64,000 nt of DNA from Lepisosteus oculatus (Eukaryota > Chordata > Actinopteri > Semionotiformes > Lepisosteidae): contig NC_090696.1 in the NCBI RefSeq assembly GCF_040954835.1, forward strand, positions 72,415,722 through 72,479,721, in the 5' to 3' direction. The position numbers and the translations under genes are program-made. Below, piece after piece: positions 1 through 12,499 of this stretch. The notes under the pieces are model-generated. The model searched no databases. It worked only from the letters and a program-made list of their open reading frames with translations, and was not told the origin of the DNA. Numbering within the stretch: position 1 is the first letter of the stretch; each line of letters begins with the position of its first letter.

Positions 1-114
1 TTCAATTAATGGTTCCCTTCTTTGATTTTACCATTTTTTATGAAAATGAAGTTCTGTACATCAGTACTTGAAATTGTGCAAAAATAAGCTACAGTTTTAA
101 TTCATTTTACTTAC

Positions 115-3100
115 TGGTTGAAGCTGGGGTTCTTCAGAACTTGCTGACCCAGCCTGGAAAAGACAGATTATCAAAGAACTGGTCAGTTTATTATAAGTAT
201 TGAAATTACATCCAGACTTACATTGAAGTTTGTGAATATTTTTGGAGCAAACAATTACAAAATAGCAATATTGTTTATAATATGACTCCTCAAATGAAAA
301 ACACTTACTGTTTGTGCCTGCTGAATCATGATTGTGTACATCTGGAAAGAAAAAATATTATTTCATTTTCAAGAAAAGAACAGCAATAACAAATCAAGCA
401 GAAATTCATTATACATCATAACCATATTAGTGCTAGTGCTTTTGTATTGAAGAGGCAAATGTGCTGCTTCTCAATTAAAGATGAAAAGTGAATTGCTATT
501 CGATACTCTAGGATAAGTTTTAGAATAGAATAGAACAAAAATATTTTCTGTTCTATAATACAATAATAATGGAAAAGACCTTAAGATGACCATAATACAC
601 AGAATAATCAGAGCAAAACTTACTGGTGGCTGAACATCAGTGTTGGAGAGAGGACTTATAAGTTGTATCGCTGGAAGGTATGTGAATCCACCCTGATACA
701 ATGGAAGAAAGATGTGGTTATACTATAGTTTGATGTAGAATTTTTTTTTTTAGTTTTTCTCACCAGTTCATTATTTAATAAACTGCTTTTCAGAGGCATT
801 TGTATACGTTATGATTACGTGTCTATATGCAGTACAGTATTAAATCTAAAATATGAAATCATAGAAATTTAATTTTAAAAGTAGGAATTAATCATTGTCT
901 ATTTTCAGCAATCAGTTACGGTAGGAAAGATCATTAAAAATCATCAATACATTTGAAAGTTGATGAATTGCCATACCATAATTACATTTTGTAACATAAG
1001 GACTACATGGCTATGAAAAGTAACTACAGTAAAAGCAGATGTAATGATGAGTTGAATTATTCAATGTGTTTATTGAATTTAATAAATAAGATGTATGTTA
1101 AAGTTGATCTACTGTATATCGACTGTGAAGTATAGCTATCAGACAATGAGAACATATAAGAAGGGACAGAAGAATAAAATATTAAGAATTCTAAGTTAAT
1201 AAAAGGATTAATTATGTTAATATTACCTGAGTCTGTTGATCTGACACTATTGGAACCTGAGGCATAAATGATATCAATTGGAAATTTCCATACATGGGAT
1301 CCATATTCATAACCTGAAATGCAGACCAAAAATATTTTCTCTTAGTAGTGTTTACGTCTACTAGCGAGCTGAAAAATATTTTAGACAAAGCAAGACCAAG
1401 GCTTTTTGAAATTGTGTTTTCTCAAAACCTAAAAAATAAGTATTCATTTTAACTGCTCTTATTATCAATATTGACTTACTCTTAGTTCTTTCTTGTCTGC
1501 TTAACTGAATCAAAGAAGCACAGTCCAGAAAATCAGGGTATTACTTCTGAATAATGACCAATATTTTTTTTTATTCATGTGTGGATTGCAGATGAGATTT
1601 TCATGCGCATCTTAAGCACTTTTTAAAGTTTTGATTCCCACTTAATTATTATGCCCCCCACAGGGACAACGAGAAGGAATTGCAGAAAAACACATATGCA
1701 ATCCACTCGTCCACTGAGTCATTCACTGGAAACGGGACGAACACTTCAGCAGCAGCCAGGAAGAGACACGCCTCTCTCACTGACATCAGTGCCAGTCTGC
1801 AGACACACAGTAAATCACAGAGTCCAAGAGAGGCCAATCATAGAGTCCAGGAGACCACAGGCAGACTTCTCCCAACCCCACCTCTGAGCTCCACCACTCG
1901 GGGAATCCTGTATAATCGGCGATTGACGGGACCCACACTCTAACTCAAGACGTCTTGACTCAAGAATTCGAGAGCGAGCCCAACCTGCTCTCCCTTTTAC
2001 TGGTTAAGCCACTCAGGATCCTGTCTTATGGATATTTCTGATGGATGGAGTAGGTGATTAGGAAGGTGAAAGAATGCCAGTTCTTTCTAGGCATTCATTT
2101 TAGGCACGGATTATAGACGTTAATGCTTATTTGAAACTGACAATAGGACTAGGGTCATCCTGAAATCTAAGCTCTGGTTTGTTAAGTAATTTATACAATC
2201 TATATTGTCCTGCTTTTCCTTTCTTGAAAAGTCCCACGATTCTTTTAACTGTGACTCATACACAGGTACTGTAGATTTTCTAAATCTCATTTTCTTTCAT
2301 TTTCGGTTATAAGAGGTGGGATGGCACTCAACATCCCACACCCCAATTGAAAAAAGCAAAAACAAACATGAAATGAAATTCCTAAAACCTGTATTAGAAA
2401 GCACAGGACAAAGAGAGAAATTAAATTCACAACTTTTTGGATATGGACTCACTTGCTGTGGTGTGAGAGGCGGCTGGGGCATCTGACCCTCGACTTGCAT
2501 CGGAAGAACTGAGGGGAAGCCAGCAGTCGTGTCGAAAGGTTTAACATTCCCTGCCTGGATCTAAATCCCAAAAAATAAACCAGGAAATACGGGGAAAAAA
2601 GATCTTTATTTTTTTCACTCCCTTGCTGTCCTTCATGCTGTCTATCCATCTGTCTCATTCAGCTGCAGCTGATGTTTCCTCTGTTGTAAGCTTTGAAATG
2701 AGAACTAAAGGGATGCTTTTTAAAAATAATTGATAGGTAGACACGTATCCCTTGTATAAGGTAAAAACAATTCCTTAATCCACAAATATATTTCAGTGTT
2801 TATCATTTATACAAAAGCATGCCATAAAGGTCTGACAACAAGTTCTAAAAAGACAACAAAAATAACATTTAGCATGAAAAAACTGAGTTACCTGGGGTGT
2901 ATTCATAACATTACCATAGCCTTGTCGAAGCATCATCTGAAATAATAATGAAGATAATGTGAAAAGTTTTGAATACAAGAATCCAGTTTCTTGAACTGAG
3001 CACATTTAAAAATATAAAAATACCATTGTTTATTTTTTTCCAAAAAGATTTTGGTGCAGAACATACAGTACATGTAAGTTACTGTATGTAAATCAAGACT

Positions 3101-3621
3101 TACTAAAACAAATTAATCAGATGTGGAAAACATTCATAAAGACTGCTGTTGATGCCTTTTAAACAATGAAGACAAAACAGGCCTTCAACATGACCATTAG
3201 TCATTTGAAATTTCATAGGCATCCGGTTTTTCCTGAGTCAACACTGGTCAGATTCTTTTTCCATAAGGACCTACTGTAGATACACGTGTCCTATGATACC
3301 AAATATACAGTACCACCCTTTCCCAGTGTTTTATAGAAAAAAAAAACAAATTTTATTACTTTTTTTTAATTATTTCTTTGAAATGGCAAGTAATTCTGCA
3401 ACACATCAACTGAGAATTAATGAAGATATCTGAACTGTACCTCAGCACTGATGCTTCCTATAACTCTTCCATTGTGAATCACCTGTTAAATGAAAAACAA
3501 TTTGGTATTCTTGTCTTTTTGTGTAAAAAAGGAAAGATTTATTTTATCAGAAAGCTGAGCAGATACTTACAGGTCTTCCTGAACTCATCACAAGGCAGAG
3601 CATGAAAATCAGAGCTTTCAT
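115..3621 (-). CDS. SCPP-like secreted matrix protein, Pro/Gln-rich, 3' end outside window
   Basis: Exons were assembled by eye from splice sites, all phase 0: 3571-3621 (signal peptide MKALIFMLCLVMSSGRP, donor GTAAGT), 3441-3482 (VIHNGRVIGSISAE), 2892-2936 (MMLRQGYGNVMNTPQ), 2453-2554 (34 codons with QMPQPPLTPQQ), 1227-1313 (29 codons with FMPQVPIVSDQQTQ), 624-692 (23 codons with TYLPAIQLISPL), 309-341 (MYTIMIQQAQT), 115-153 (AGSASSEEPQLQP). That gives 156 codons with no stop. Every exon is a multiple of three and is flanked by AG/GT. A leader exon followed by many tiny phase-0 Pro/Gln-rich exons is the plan of P/Q-rich SCPP genes (ODAM, AMTN, SCPP5, AMBN relatives). SSEE in the last visible exon contains an S-x-E site of the kind phosphorylated by FAM20C. 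I cannot assign an orthologue. The stop, the last exon and the noncoding first exon are not placed, and extra exons could be missed. A minus-strand TATAAA at 3978-3983 is a possible promoter but weak. Confidence 0.72.
1650..2040. other. GC-richer unexplained segment inside an intron
   Basis: This stretch lies in the intron between the exons at 1227-1313 and 2453-2554 and is clearly richer in G and C than its surroundings. Short open frames occur on both strands, but none has splice sites in phase with the host gene and none resembles a family I know. An inserted, decayed repeat is the likeliest explanation. Confidence 0.35.
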
Positions 3622-4829
3622 ATTGTAAATGGATGTGTGAAGCGAAGAGCGTTGTTAGTGTCAAAATGTAGAATATTTTCACAAATTAAAATTGACTCAT
3701 TAAAAAATAATTCCACTGTATTTTTCCTTGTTAGCTTTCCTGGTACATGCAGCACTACTGTGTAATACAGAGCGCAGTATTGTAATATCTGTTATCATTA
3801 AAGTTTTCACTTTGTCTGTGAGAATTTAAACTATGTTCTCTTTTAAAAGGAGCCAATCAGGTCAAAGTAAAGGGATATGTATTAAGTCTAAATTTTACAA
3901 CGTTTCATTTGCAGGTTTTCTTTAGCACATATCATTATACCTTCCTCCAGACACATACAGTATGTGTGTCATCACGTTTTATAACATGTCATTATGTCAA
4001 GTCTTTCAAACTACAGTGTTCATCATATTAACCCAAATAATCCTGAAATATAATTGTATTTCATTGTAAGGGAAATTGAAAGTATTTGCTTTTCTTAACC
4101 ATTCACAAGATCCTTTCAGAAAGGTTTGTAAGGATATTGTCTGTATTCCAGAAATGTCAAAGAAACATGATGTGCAAAATACCAAATTTTTCTGATCTAT
4201 TGACAATGTAAGGGCAAAGATTATTGTTCATTTTTTTACATTAAACATGAAGTCCTGAGAGTTAAGTTATTTTCTCTCTGATACTTGTCTTCAGTGTTCC
4301 TAGCAAACGTCATGATTTTAAAAAAGCTCAGACACCAGTCTCAAGTGCTTAATCCTTTGTGGAAAGCATGCTTAGTTGAAATCATTCAACTGTCTAGCTC
4401 GGTGGATATTCATGTGGAACCAGACAGTGCTTTATGGTACAGTATACATATATTTTTCAGGTCTGTACTTCAAGGGAGTTATGCCTTTTATTTTATTTCT
4501 CTTTATTCAACGGAACATGTGTTAATCTGTAAATCAACCAAAGAGAAGCCAATTAATGTCATCGTGACATTTTTTACAATTGTTAAATGCTTTTACGTGG
4601 AGGTCTGCTGTATTCATTGAATTGTTGATACTGTAGGTCCCATCTGTAATTCAAACTCAGACAGCTTAACCTTCATTTAAACATAAAACAAAGCTAGAGA
4701 ACAGAAGAAAAGTTGACAAAATACTCTAAATGAAACGTCACAGAATGCAACTTTTTAGAAAATAGTCAAATGATCTGGAATAATTTCAGGACCTTGCCAA
4801 TAAATGTTCTTGATACTGTATTGATAGGT

Positions 4830-5535
4830 AAATGAATCCTTTAAGGCCATGAATGGTGTCTCTGCCCCTTATATTTCTGATCTCACACACTGCTCACTCC
4901 ACTCCCCAGCTTTCTAAGGCTGGTATCTTGCTTATTCCCTAAATAAAATTGCAAACTGTGGGTGATGGTGTTTTCTCCTATTAGGCACCCCATGCTATGG
5001 AATACTCTTCCATAAAGACAGGGTATTTTTGCTAATAATATTCAAATCTCTCCTTACAACATTGTTTAGCTGGTGCTCGGTGGCTGTTCAGGTCAGGAAA
5101 AGACAGACATTTGAGCCAACCAGCCACTAGAGGCTGTTACAGGCCTCTGTTACAATTTTGTAATTAGGCACACTTGTGGTGACTTTGTAGTGACTAGATA
5201 GTTTAGATTGAATTGGTTCACATTGTCACATGGGGGTGAAGAAGTGTGTTTGGGACATAAAGGTCTTCATTGCAAAGTTTTGTGTTGTAGTGGGGGTGCA
5301 TGTAACAATACATACTGTTTTCACTGTGTATCTCCTTACCACCATTCTCTTACTGTGCTCAGGCCCTGTGAGCCACCTTCTCTAGGTTAATGTCTGCCAT
5401 TCATCCTGTAGATATTCTGATATATTTTGCAGGGATGTATTTTCTTATGTTTATAGTTTTTGTTTTTTTGTATTGTATAGTGACTTTAAATGTTTCTTGG
5501 TGAAAGACACTTTACAAAAATAAAGATATTTGATG
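4830..5535 (+). mobile_element. L2-like LINE relic, 3' end
   Basis: From about 4836 the plus strand reads FKAMNGVSAPYISDL, which matches the C-terminal signature of L2/CR1-group reverse transcriptase proteins (typically KALxGxAPxYLSDL). About 130 bases later a frame-shifted GDGVFS followed by a proline-rich stretch corresponds to the usual GDRAFSxAAPxLWNSLP block, and 5040-5070 reads IFKSLLTT like the terminal FKxxLKTxLF motif. The copy has lost its frame in several places and has no open RT domain upstream. The end near 5480-5530 has the L2-type tail, in which a 'tggtgaaagacactttacaa' stretch is followed by AATAAAG. The element is 5'-truncated and old. Assignment to L2 rather than another CR1-group clade is by motif only. 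Confidence 0.6.
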
Positions 5536-5539
5536 CTAT

Positions 5540-8500
5540 TGTTAAACAGGTAGGAGCATGAAAGTGGTGGCCTAGATGCATAAGTACAGCAGAAATTACA
5601 GCCAGTCATATCAGTATCAGTGACTTTATGAGCTGTGAATGGAAATAATTGCTTTAGAGCAGATCAAATTCTGTACCAAAAATGCAAAGAAAATAACTTG
5701 GTTCTTGTCAAATATTCTTAGCTCAGGGAGGTAGGCATTTATATATACATACTTTATTTGTGCTTAATACAAGACAAAGAGTGGTGGTTTCAAATTTCTT
5801 AGTGATATAACACTTAGTGACAGTTGGCCGAGGAGAAGGGCTGTTTACACTGGCAAACTTTTCTCTCAGCTGTTCTTACTTTTGGCCACAAGGTGGCAGC
5901 AGTACCTTCCTGAAAAACCCAGTGGAGACTCGCTGACGCGTACAGGCGCATTACTGTACTTCACACTAAGGCAGTTGTGCTAGGACCTAAAGACTGATAT
6001 TAGATCATTTAAATCTATTCAGTATTTCGTAATATAAATGTAGTAATGCTTTATTTTTAAAATAATGTTAAATATCATGAATTGCATTACCATTTCAACC
6101 AGAAGCTATATACTGTAAATACCTTATATCAGCATGCAGAGGCTATCGGCTGTGGAGCCTCTTCAGGTGCGTAGGCAGAGCGCAGAGATATGAGGAAAGA
6201 AGGGGGTGGCCAAACGAGAGAAGGAAAAGGTGAGAAGAGTACCAAGACTGGGCGCCGGGGGTGATGATTTCTGGGGGGAGTACGGAGGGACAGTGTGCCG
6301 TCAGCACCATATTGCCTCTGCTCTCTAAATAATTTAAGACTTCTGTTTCTTGGAGATGCAAACTTATATTTAATTATTTAAATACAGTTGGAAAAGGAAT
6401 CGAGGAATGGAGTCTACTTTCCAGTTATGAGTTAACTGATGCCTTTCTTTGGGGTCTCTTTGGGGAATTCAAAGTCCTCTATAATGATATGATCAAGATT
6501 ATAGCCCAGATGTGTTCTCAGACCAGGTTTACATATATCCCCCAGCTCTTGACAAATGACAGATGTCTTTTAATCTTTTCTTCCTCTACGTAAATGAGTA
6601 CAGTACGTGCACACAGTATCTAAAATTTCATGATCGTATTTTGTGATATCCTTCCGTTGCTTTTAAATCTGGAAAGTGGAAGAATTTTATTACAAGTTTG
6701 TTTTTAGTGAGTACTTACTCCTTTCGCGTTGTTAAAGGTTGTTTGTTTGTACTCGTGCACTGTATTAGAATCGGTGTAGACAAAACATTACTGCAATAAG
6801 TGGAATTTATTTTTCAGCCAGCAGATGCTGAATATTTCGTCAGTGCAGTTTGCGGTGTTTTGAAATACGGGATAATCACACAACGCTGCTAGTAGAAAGG
6901 TTTTGGAAAATTCCAGGGGAGCAGAATCATGTAGCAACAGGTGAGTGGTATACGATTACTGAGGTACATGTACATGTGACACACAGAGACGTACAGACAG
7001 CTTTTTAACGCCGGTTTCAGGTGCTTCCATTTGACAGAGATTAGCGAGTTTTACTGGATTTACATTAATCCAGTAATAGTAATGTCAAAGTGCACAAACT
7101 GATTCTGAGGTATAATTATCTTGCAAAACTATAATTTCTTAAACAGTCCTGCAAGGTCAACACACCGTTGCACACCAAGCATAGACTTGAATAGAAACTG
7201 GGCATATTTATGCAATCTTGAATTCCACCAAAATGTATTATTCTATAGACATGGAACCTAAAATAGACGAAACATGGGTGTCAGCATATATCTTACATTG
7301 TTGAACATTGAAACAATGTAACAGGTAGTCTCACAGGTAAAGAAAAAAGCAAAGATAACTCTAAATTGTCACCTACCTACTAGAGTGAACAAAAAAAAAA
7401 CAATATGTAAGATCATCATACTGAAGTAAGATCAGAATATCTCATGAACAAAATGTCTTGTTTTTGTTTTAGATGAGAATATACTGTAATCTTCTTTACA
7501 AGAACATGAAACATGATTTTTTTTTGGCCTCTGTAACTTTAATAGAGGCCAGATTTTATATGGTCTCTATCATGTTGCATGTATTTGAGAAATAAAAACC
7601 ACAAATCTAGTAGGACTTTTAATTTCTAATGAGAGTATACTGCTGTAGTCTAATGTACAGTACTTTGAAGAAGTCAACAAAATGCACGTACATACAGTAT
7701 ATCACAGGAAAACATGTTTTTCCAGGTTTACATTGCTCTTAAGAGTGATACAGTATTTGAAACACTAAGATGTAATACAGGTCTGACATAATCTAGTTTT
7801 TAGTTTCTAACAGCTCAACCTTGTGAGGTATTGGATCATTAAATAGTTTAACAGTTCTGAGAACATGCAGTATATTAACAAATCTCTGCCTGCTCAATGT
7901 GATATAAGAAGTAAAGCCCTGTTTTTCACCAGAAAGTAACATAAATAATCACACTGCTTAAACACAATGTTTCTTTTTAATGTTTTTAGTGTTGTAACTC
8001 AAAACTGATTGATAGCCATAGGAAAAAACATTTTGTTTCAAATGAATGTTCATATTCATACATTCTTAAACTCACCCCTTCAGAGCCAAAACAGTGAGTT
8101 CCAGTATGTTTTCTGTACAAAAGAGGGAGCTGTTTACTACTGATTAGCACAACATTAAGTCAAATGTATTAGATTTTATGACATAAAAACACATAAATGT
8201 CAAATAAAACATGTAAACAAAAAAGTTCAACATAGGCTTTGTTATAGTATTTATTTAAAAAAATTGTCAGAAAATTAGTTTGTCATGTTGCTAATATTGT
8301 ATTATGCATTATCACAGTATATAGAAAGCAACCAATTTGATAAAAATACTTTCAAAGGCAGCAATGTAACAGGGAATATTTTTAAAATGACTGTTTATTT
8401 TCTGAAAAAGCATGTTTCTCAGAACCAGCTTGATACAGCAATATTCTTTAAGTGTTTAAGACCTACAGTACATATTCAGTACCTACATAACATATTGAAA

Positions 8501-8740
8501 CAAATTTAGAATTGTTTTTGAATTGATATCTAATCCCTCAGTAGCTTGATTAATAGATGAGCATGTACAGTAGCTATTGCTTCATTTCTAATTAATGGCT
8601 CCTTGATCATTTAACAGTCTACAGGGAGCATAAGGACAGATTCAGAACTTCTAAAATAATCATGCTGTGACTAACCACATTTGTTCACTTCTTAATCCAG
8701 GTTTTTCAATGAAATGTGGAAAACAAATTGTGTACGATAT
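5540..8740. other. Gene-free stretch between the first two SCPP genes
   Basis: No exon with signal peptide, splice sites and phase-0 structure was found on either strand. The stretch is AT-rich and full of TACAGTA-type words. A GC-richer patch at about 6130-6350 has no recognisable coding or repeat identity. Short open frames, for example at 8285-8509, look like chance. Confidence 0.4.
5886..5902 (+). promoter_or_regulatory. CTCF-like motif
   Basis: CCACAAGGTGGCAGCAG matches the core of the vertebrate CTCF motif (CCACnAGGTGGCAG). It lies in the gene-free interval between the two SCPP genes, where an insulator is plausible. The same word also occurs in dispersed vertebrate repeats, so binding is inferred, not shown. 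Confidence 0.35.
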
Positions 8741-8744
8741 ATTA

Positions 8745-9085
8745 ATCACTGAGAGGCACAGTTGCACATGGTTAGCATTGCTGGGGACCTACAGTAGGTT
8801 CAATCCCAGATTATTAAATGTGAATAATACACAGGAAGTTTGTTCTCTCTGTGTTCACATGGGTTTACTCCGGGGGCTCCAGTTTCCTCCCACAGTCCAA
8901 AGGCATACGAGTACGTTAATTGGCTTCTGGGAAATTTGGCCCGGGTTCACCTGTGCATGTCTGTGCGTCTTGTTCAGTGTGTACTCTGCCTCTCTTCCGT
9001 TACTTGTTGGGGTGAGCTGAAGCTCCCCTGCGACCCTGAATTGGAAGAAGTGCTTACTAAAGGAATGGATGGATATGAATCACTA
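8745..9085 (+). mobile_element. V-SINE copy
   Basis: The head (about 8750-8815) is tRNA-like: a GGTTAGCATTG region stands where box A is expected and GGTTCAATCCC matches box B. It is followed by the conserved V-SINE core, with blocks 'gtgttcacatgggttta', 'gggggctccagtttcctccc' and 'cacagtccaaaggcatac' at about 8850-8910, then 'attggcttctgggaaatt'. The tail reads 'ctgcgaccctgaattggaag' and ends in GGAATGGATGGATATG near 9065-9080. This is a nearly full-length, moderately diverged copy. A related 3' portion is found in intron 1 of several array genes to the right. Confidence 0.75.
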
Positions 9086-9382
9086 GATAGAGAACCGAGG
9101 AACTGAATAAAAAAGTTGTATAATTTATATACTGTATGTTAAAACATATTTAACAAACCAAATGTAAATTGTCAAATGACTTAGAATTGAAATATGTATA
9201 ATTTAAATGGACTGGGGCACCTCCTTTGTGCACAGGCTGATTTAAGTTCATAGATGTCTCACAGTTGTCCTTGGGTGCGTTGTGTGTAGTGTGTAGCTTT
9301 CAGACACGGCAAACATTACCGTAACAAGCAGTCTTCTGTTAAAAAGGGTTAGAAAAACACTCAGAAGTTGCGTGGAAATCAT

Positions 9383-9388
9383 TTTATT
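9383..9388 (-). terminator. Polyadenylation signal of the Pro/Thr-rich gene
   Basis: On the minus strand this reads AATAAA within an A/T-rich context, about 460 bases past the stop codon at 9848-9850. No clear splice pair separates the stop from it, so a long 3' UTR is possible. Earlier AATAAA-like words exist, so the choice is tentative. Confidence 0.4.
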
Positions 9389-9847
9389 TATACAAGTGGA
9401 GTTAGGAAAAGATGTGAGGTTCCAGAAAGTTGGAGCTCACACTCAAGTTACCGTTTAACAGTCATTTGCGCAAAAGCTGTGCCTGTGTGGCAAATTGTTT
9501 CTGGATAAATTTGTTATATGAAGTGACAGACCAAAAGATTACAAGTACATCACTGCAGTGAATATGTGAGTTAAGTTGCTGAAGAATCCTTTCACTAATT
9601 GAAGTTTCATGCATTGCTATAATAAGAATGGCTATTGAACAATTAAAGAACATTTCCACTCCGGTCCTAGTATAACTCTTGTTATGGACATGTTTTCCAC
9701 CATCGAGCTATCAGTGCTCTATCCCAAATTTGCGTGTAATGTAAACATCTTGGAGAAGCTAATTCTGGACCAAGATCCATCACGCAGGAAAAAAAAACCC
9801 ACAGGAAACAAGACAGATAATAAAATAAATCTGCTGTCGACACGATT

Positions 9848-12011
9848 TCAGACGCCGTCTCCCCTCGGAAATGTGGAGGCGGTAGTAGGTCCGGTTGTGA
9901 CTGGGGCCGGTGTTGGTGTCGGTGGTGCCGGGGCCGGTGTCGGTGCCGGTGGTTCTGGGACCGGTGTCGGTGTCGGTGTCTGTGGTGCTGGGGCCGGTGT
10001 CGGTGTCGGTGTCTGTGGTGCTGGGGCCGGTGTCGGTGTCGGTGTTGGCGTTGGTGGTGCTGGGGACGGTGTCGGTGCCGGTGTCTGTGGTGCCGGGGAC
10101 GGTGTCGGTGCCGGTGTCTGTGGTGCTGGGGCCGGTGTCGGTGTCGGCGTTGGTGGTGCTGGGGACAGTGTCGGTGTCGGCGTTGGTGGTGCTGGGGACG
10201 GTGTCGGTGCCGGTGTCTGTGGTGCCGGGGACGGTGTCGGTGCCGGTGTCTGTGGTGCCGGGGATGGTGTCGTTGCCGGTGTCTGTGGTGCTGGGGCCGG
10301 TGTCGGTGTCGGCGTTGGTGGTGCTGGGGACGGTGTCGGTGCCGGTGTCTGTGGTGCCGGGGACGGTGTTGGTGCCGGTGTCTGTGGTGCCGGGGATGGT
10401 GTCGGTGCCGGTGTCGGTGGTGCAGGGGCTGGTGTCGGTGTCGTTGTTGGTGGTGCCGGGGCCGGTGTCGGTGTTGTTGTTGGTGGTGCCGGGGCCGGTG
10501 TTGGTGTCGGTGTCGGTGTCGGTGCCTGTGTCTTTGGTGCCGGCGCTGGAGTCGGAGCAGGCGCTGGACGTTTAGGTATGACGGGAATATGTGGACCTAC
10601 GAGCCTGGGCAGCAACCGGAGGAACTTGAAGAGAAGATTCAGCTGTAGCTGAAAAACACAGTGTTAGCGCTGTGGTTTTAAAAACACACCCCCAAAGGAT
10701 TGTTTACAACAGCTCGGTTAGATCCTAATGAAAGCAGACAGAGGGACGAAATATGTGACTGGCCTTGCTGGGAGAAAACACTCTCTAGCTGCAGCGAGGA
10801 GTGAGCTGGCGAGTGTGTAAGGGAGGGGTGGAGGGGAGACACGCTAAAGAGATTTAAATAAGCAGGCGAGTGGAAGTGTACAAGATCTAGCCTTCCTCCT
10901 GAACTTCTGCTATAAACTCCATCTATTCACTAAACACTAATTCAGTTTTCTAGCAAAAAAAAATTGTACCTGTTAAGGAAAATTGGAAGGAAGCGTTACA
11001 GTACTTACTTCATTGCTGTCACTGAAACTGAAACTTCGTTCTTCGCGGTAGTTAGATATCTAAAACAACAGAGATGTATAGTGTGTCAACACTGATGTTT
11101 TTCATTTTCTATATACCGTATATGCATACCTTTTGTAATGTACACATGCTATTTTATCACATACGTATTGACTAATACCTTTGTCAGTAATGATATTTAA
11201 TGATTAAGTTTAATAGCAGTTGAGCAAACTACTGTACAGTATATCAGTTATCCAAGGAAGAAATAATACTAAATGTAAGTTTTAAGCCATTGGTGTAAAT
11301 TTCTTCTTTGTCTTCCCGTATAACCTCTGTGCTTCTTATTATCAGTACTGCGTCAAAGAAAAAAAAGTTCTAAACCTAAAAGACAAAAAGATGCAATAAC
11401 ATGAAGTATGTTTAATTTGGTCATTTTTCTTTAAAACAGGGTAGCCCATCTTTAATCTAACTTTAGTGTTCACTGAGGTGCAGTTCATACAATAACAACA
11501 AAAAACATTTTCATGCTGTCCGAAAAAATCAGTGAAAACTTAACAAATTAAAATAAGTTATTGATTAAACAAGCCACACTCATATTTGAATAGAATATAG
11601 TTTAGCTTTTTTCTTTGGCTTTCTGTTTTAATACATTTTTATTTCTGTTGGGTATATTTACTACAACTTAATTATAAACCTATGTTGCATGCTTATGTTT
11701 CAATTTCCATTTCGGTGTTCGTCAGTGTGTTTATAAAATAATTGTTGTGTACTGAATATCATGACATCATTACAGAACAAATATTTTTGTAAACCATTTC
11801 ACAAGAATTCTTCATGAGACTGGGTCTCTTTATATGTGCATTTGTAAGATATAAACTGATCCTGTTTTGTTTTTCTTCCGAAGAATAAAAAGTGCTTGAC
11901 ATGTATAATATTGTACAGTATGTATTGGTACTGTACTGTATGTGTATTAAGAATACTCACAGCTCCAGGAAATATCACCAGGAGGATCAATAAGAATAAT
12001 GAAGCTCTCAT
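9848..12011 (-). CDS. SCPP-like secreted protein with Pro/Thr/Ala minisatellite
   Basis: Predicted exons: noncoding exon 1 at about 12368-12440; exon 2 at 11961-12058 with the start at 12011, coding [17 protein letters not shown] (signal peptide, donor GTGAGT); exon 3 at 11009-11059, coding [17 protein letters not shown] (donor GTAAGT); exon 4 ending with TGA at 9848-9850, from acceptor TTTTTCAG to base 10648. All junctions are phase 0, giving about 300 residues. Exon 4 opens with [18 protein letters not shown], a cationic amphipathic stretch, then [12 protein letters not shown], and then about 18 imperfect 12-residue units of the type [17 protein letters not shown] and neighbouring serines offer candidate acidic phosphorylation sites, and the Thr/Ser-Pro repeats offer O-glycosylation sites. 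Leader exon, short Ser/Glu exon and long last coding exon fit the SCPP plan, as does the neighbourhood. I cannot name an orthologue. The plus strand is also open across the repeat but lacks splice logic. Confidence 0.75.
9895..10565 (-). repeat. GC-rich coding minisatellite, 36-bp-type unit
   Basis: A G/T-rich (plus strand) repeat whose unit is about 36 bases, built from 6-base sub-blocks 'ggtgtc' and 'ggtgcc' alternating with 'tgtggtgctgggg'. It encodes the Pro/Ala/Thr/Ser 12-residue units on the minus strand. Unit lengths are multiples of six bases, so changes in copy number keep the frame. Neighbouring copies are often nearly identical, which suggests recent expansion or homogenisation. 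Confidence 0.85.
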
Positions 12012-12467
12012 CTTGTATTCTCAGAAATTTAGAGCAGTGAACTGTGTCAGTGCGAGTACTGCAAAAGAATGAGTAAAGGTTAATTTTATGCTGAAAAGTA
12101 AAAAGAAAAGAGAAAATATTTTGATTGCAGAACTCCACAGCCGAGACTTTCATCATGTATTCTGTTATAAATTCTCCAAACTTTAGAAAACCAAATACTT
12201 TAAATTATGATTGACACCAGCACTGCTACAGTCAATTTCTAAAGAAGGTACGTTTTATTTAACAACATCTAGTATTGTTCTAACATAATATAAAGAGAGA
12301 CATAATATACAAAATTCTTATTTCCCTTTATATTATGAATATTATGTTTTGAAATAATTTACCTTACTTCTTAACAGGTAAAATAAATGCTTCTGATAAG
12401 ACACTGGAAGACGTTTGATCGTGTGATTTGTCCTGTGTGAATCCTTGAGAGATGACTTTGTGCATCA

Positions 12468-12493
12468 TTTATACTGTGTGCCATAACCAATGG
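12468..12493 (-). promoter_or_regulatory. Promoter of the Pro/Thr-rich gene
   Basis: On the minus strand an ATTGG (inverted CCAAT) at about 12487-12491 is followed by TATAAA at 12473-12468. Transcription would begin near 12443. The first exon then ends at the GTAAGG donor read at 12367-12362. The same layout, CCAAT then TATA then short noncoding exon, recurs in the array genes. Confidence 0.55.
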
Positions 12494-12499
12494 CAAGCC

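Noticed and set aside
4285-4620. 111-codon plus-strand frame
   Set aside because: No recognisable motif and composition like the flanking noncoding DNA. Probably chance.
9684-10652. 322-codon plus-strand Gly/Val-rich frame
   Set aside because: It is the antisense shadow of the Pro/Thr minisatellite. The minus strand has a phase-0 acceptor, a leader exon and a stop in the right place; the plus strand has none of these.
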